Positions 63,053 through 64,000 of a stretch of 64,000 nt of DNA are shown here, in pieces (position 1 is the stretch's first letter; the number at the start of each line of letters is the position of its first letter). The position numbers and the translations under genes are program-made. Location of the stretch: the NCBI RefSeq assembly GCF_900142625.1, contig NZ_FRBN01000007.1, positions 1-64,000 of the forward strand, given 5' to 3'. The notes beneath the pieces were generated by a model. That model was not told where the DNA came from, made no database searches, and worked only from the letters and a program-made list of their open reading frames with translations. The stretch comes from Roseovarius marisflavi (GTDB taxonomy: Bacteria; Pseudomonadota; Alphaproteobacteria; Rhodobacterales; Rhodobacteraceae).

Positions 63053-64000
63053 ACCAGAAACATCGCCGCCAATCCCAGAAAGGCGAAGAACCCGACAACA
63101 TCGGTGACCGTGGTCACGAAGGTGCCCGAGCCAAGCGCCGGATCAATGCCCATGCGATCCATGATCACCGGAATCGCCGATCCGGCAAGCCCGGCAACGA
63201 CCAGATTGATCACCATTGCGGCCGCTATCACATAGCCAAGCTCTGGCCCGCCGAACCACAGGATGCCCACGGCCCCCATGGTAGCGGCAAAAATCAGACC
63301 GTTGATCATCCCAACCATCACCTCGCGCCAAAGCACGCGCCAGACGTTCGAGCCGGTCAAATCCTTGGTCGCAAGCGCGCGCACCGCCACGGTAAGGCTT
63401 TGGGTGGCGGCATTGCCGCCCATCGAGGCCACGATTGGCATCAAAACGGCCAGTGCCACGAATTGGGCGATCGTCGCCTCGAACTGGGAAATGACCAGCG
63501 ACGCCAGGATCGCCGTCAACAAGTTCACCGCCAGCCAGGGCACACGCTGTTTGCTGGTCTCGATCACGCTGTCGTTCAGCCCGCCCTCGCCAACACCGGC
63601 AAGCCGCATGATGTCTTCTTCGTGCTCTTCATCAAGCACTGCCATGGCGTCATCAATGGTGATCACCCCGACAAGCCGGTCATCTTCATCGACCACGGGC
63701 GCGGAAATCAGGTGATACTGGTTGAACATGTAGGCCACATCGCCCTCGTCACGGGTGACGCGGATGGTGTGAAACGTGTCCTCGACCAGATCCTTGAGGG
63801 CCGTCTCGCGGCGCGCGCCCATGATGCGGCCAAGCGTTACATTGCCAACCGGATGCAGGCGCGGATCGACAAGGATCATGTGATAGAATTGCTCCGGAAG
63901 CTCTTCGACATTGCGCATGTAATCAATCGCATCGCCGACGCACCAATGCTCTGGCGCCATGACGACTTCGCGCTGCATCAGGCGGCCAGCGGAATATTCC
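63049..64000 (-). CDS. mgtE: magnesium transporter MgtE (3' part)
   Basis: 317 residues of a longer protein; the 5' end lies beyond the window, as residues EYSAGRLMQREVV read through the right edge. Two CBS domains (HPVGNVTLGRIM..., APVVDEDDRLVGVITIDDAMAVL) are followed by the five-helix transport domain (RVPWLAVNLLTAILASLVISQFE, MPIVASMGGNAATQSLTVAVRAL, AGLAGSAIPVIMDRMGIDPALGSGTFVTTVTDVVGFF), the MgtE channel. The N-terminal helical domain is not seen. Overlaps the cyclo-ligase start. Confidence 0.93.
   Translation of the reverse strand, partial: EYSAGRLMQREVVMAPEHWCVGDAIDYMRNVEELPEQFYHMILVDPRLHPVGNVTLGRIMGARRETALKDLVEDTFHTIRVTRDEGDVAYMFNQYHLISAPVVDEDDRLVGVITIDDAMAVLDEEHEEDIMRLAGVGEGGLNDSVIETSKQRVPWLAVNLLTAILASLVISQFEATIAQFVALAVLMPIVASMGGNAATQSLTVAVRALATKDLTGSNVWRVLWREVMVGMINGLIFAATMGAVGILWFGGPELGYVIAAAMVINLVVAGLAGSAIPVIMDRMGIDPALGSGTFVTTVTDVVGFFAFLGLAAMFLV

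Noticed and set aside
1-64000. tRNA, rRNA, CRISPR array, integrase or insertion sequence
   Set aside because: Read through intergenic stretches on both strands; nothing with a cloverleaf, spaced direct repeats or transposase motifs was seen.

Overview
The window looks like a chromosome segment of a marine alphaproteobacterium of the Rhodobacterales (Roseobacter-type). The evidence is the high G+C gene set, an Anbu / transglutaminase / alpha-E / ATP-grasp operon, ChoXWV with BetC for choline sulfate, an acs-adk-DUF4212-actP acetate cluster, proS-lolC-lolD, HdaA followed by ppk and ppx, and candidate FnrL and CtrA boxes. The species is not identified. No rRNA, tRNA, CRISPR array, integrase or insertion sequence was seen. 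About 57 intact genes were found, most on the minus strand.

Layout. 1-1213: low-G+C edge with a HEPN-like fragment and yaeQ. 1573-5426: a polyamine-type ABC importer (potA-potB-potC-potD on the minus strand) ending in a strong terminator. 5587-9499: the Anbu operon. 9941-10543: a short rsmJ-like gene. 11005-20708: a long minus-strand acetate cluster, acs, adk, DUF4212, actP, a cNMP/CBS/DUF294 protein, a small membrane protein, a receiver and a sensor-like/DnaQ exonuclease fusion. 21239-24046: uvrB plus a frameshifted HEPN-like gene. 24131-30140: small stress and envelope genes, a beta-helix protein resembling gene transfer agent head spikes, and a cytochrome c. 30228-34919: Ldh-type dehydrogenase, lolD, lolC/E, proS. 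35067-40626 (plus): perM, hdaA, ppk1, ppx. 40623-45186: small enzymes, a DnaJ/TerB protein, ydcH, a nuclease. 45250-54003: choline sulfate use, with betI-betC-betA leftward and an orphan solute-binding protein plus choXWV rightward. 54079-64000: exporters, an argO/argP-type pair, yebC, an SLC13 permease operon, osmC/gntR, a folate enzyme and the 3' part of mgtE.

How the genes work together. Acs makes acetyl-CoA from acetate brought in by ActP/DUF4212, and adenylate kinase recycles the AMP that Acs releases. ChoXWV would import choline, BetC frees choline from choline sulfate and BetA oxidises it; betB is not in the window, so the pathway must be finished elsewhere. Ppk and Ppx make and break polyphosphate beside an Hda-type regulator of DnaA.

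The most interesting non-genic signals are: a 16-bp-arm hairpin whose loop is a perfect G-quadruplex motif just upstream of betA; a dispersed two-hairpin element whose two full copies show compensatory base changes; two tandem 21-bp palindromes that form the 3' end of a small gene; an exact 26-bp repeat in two intergenic sites; and good operator candidates for BetI, FnrL, CtrA and a GntR regulator.
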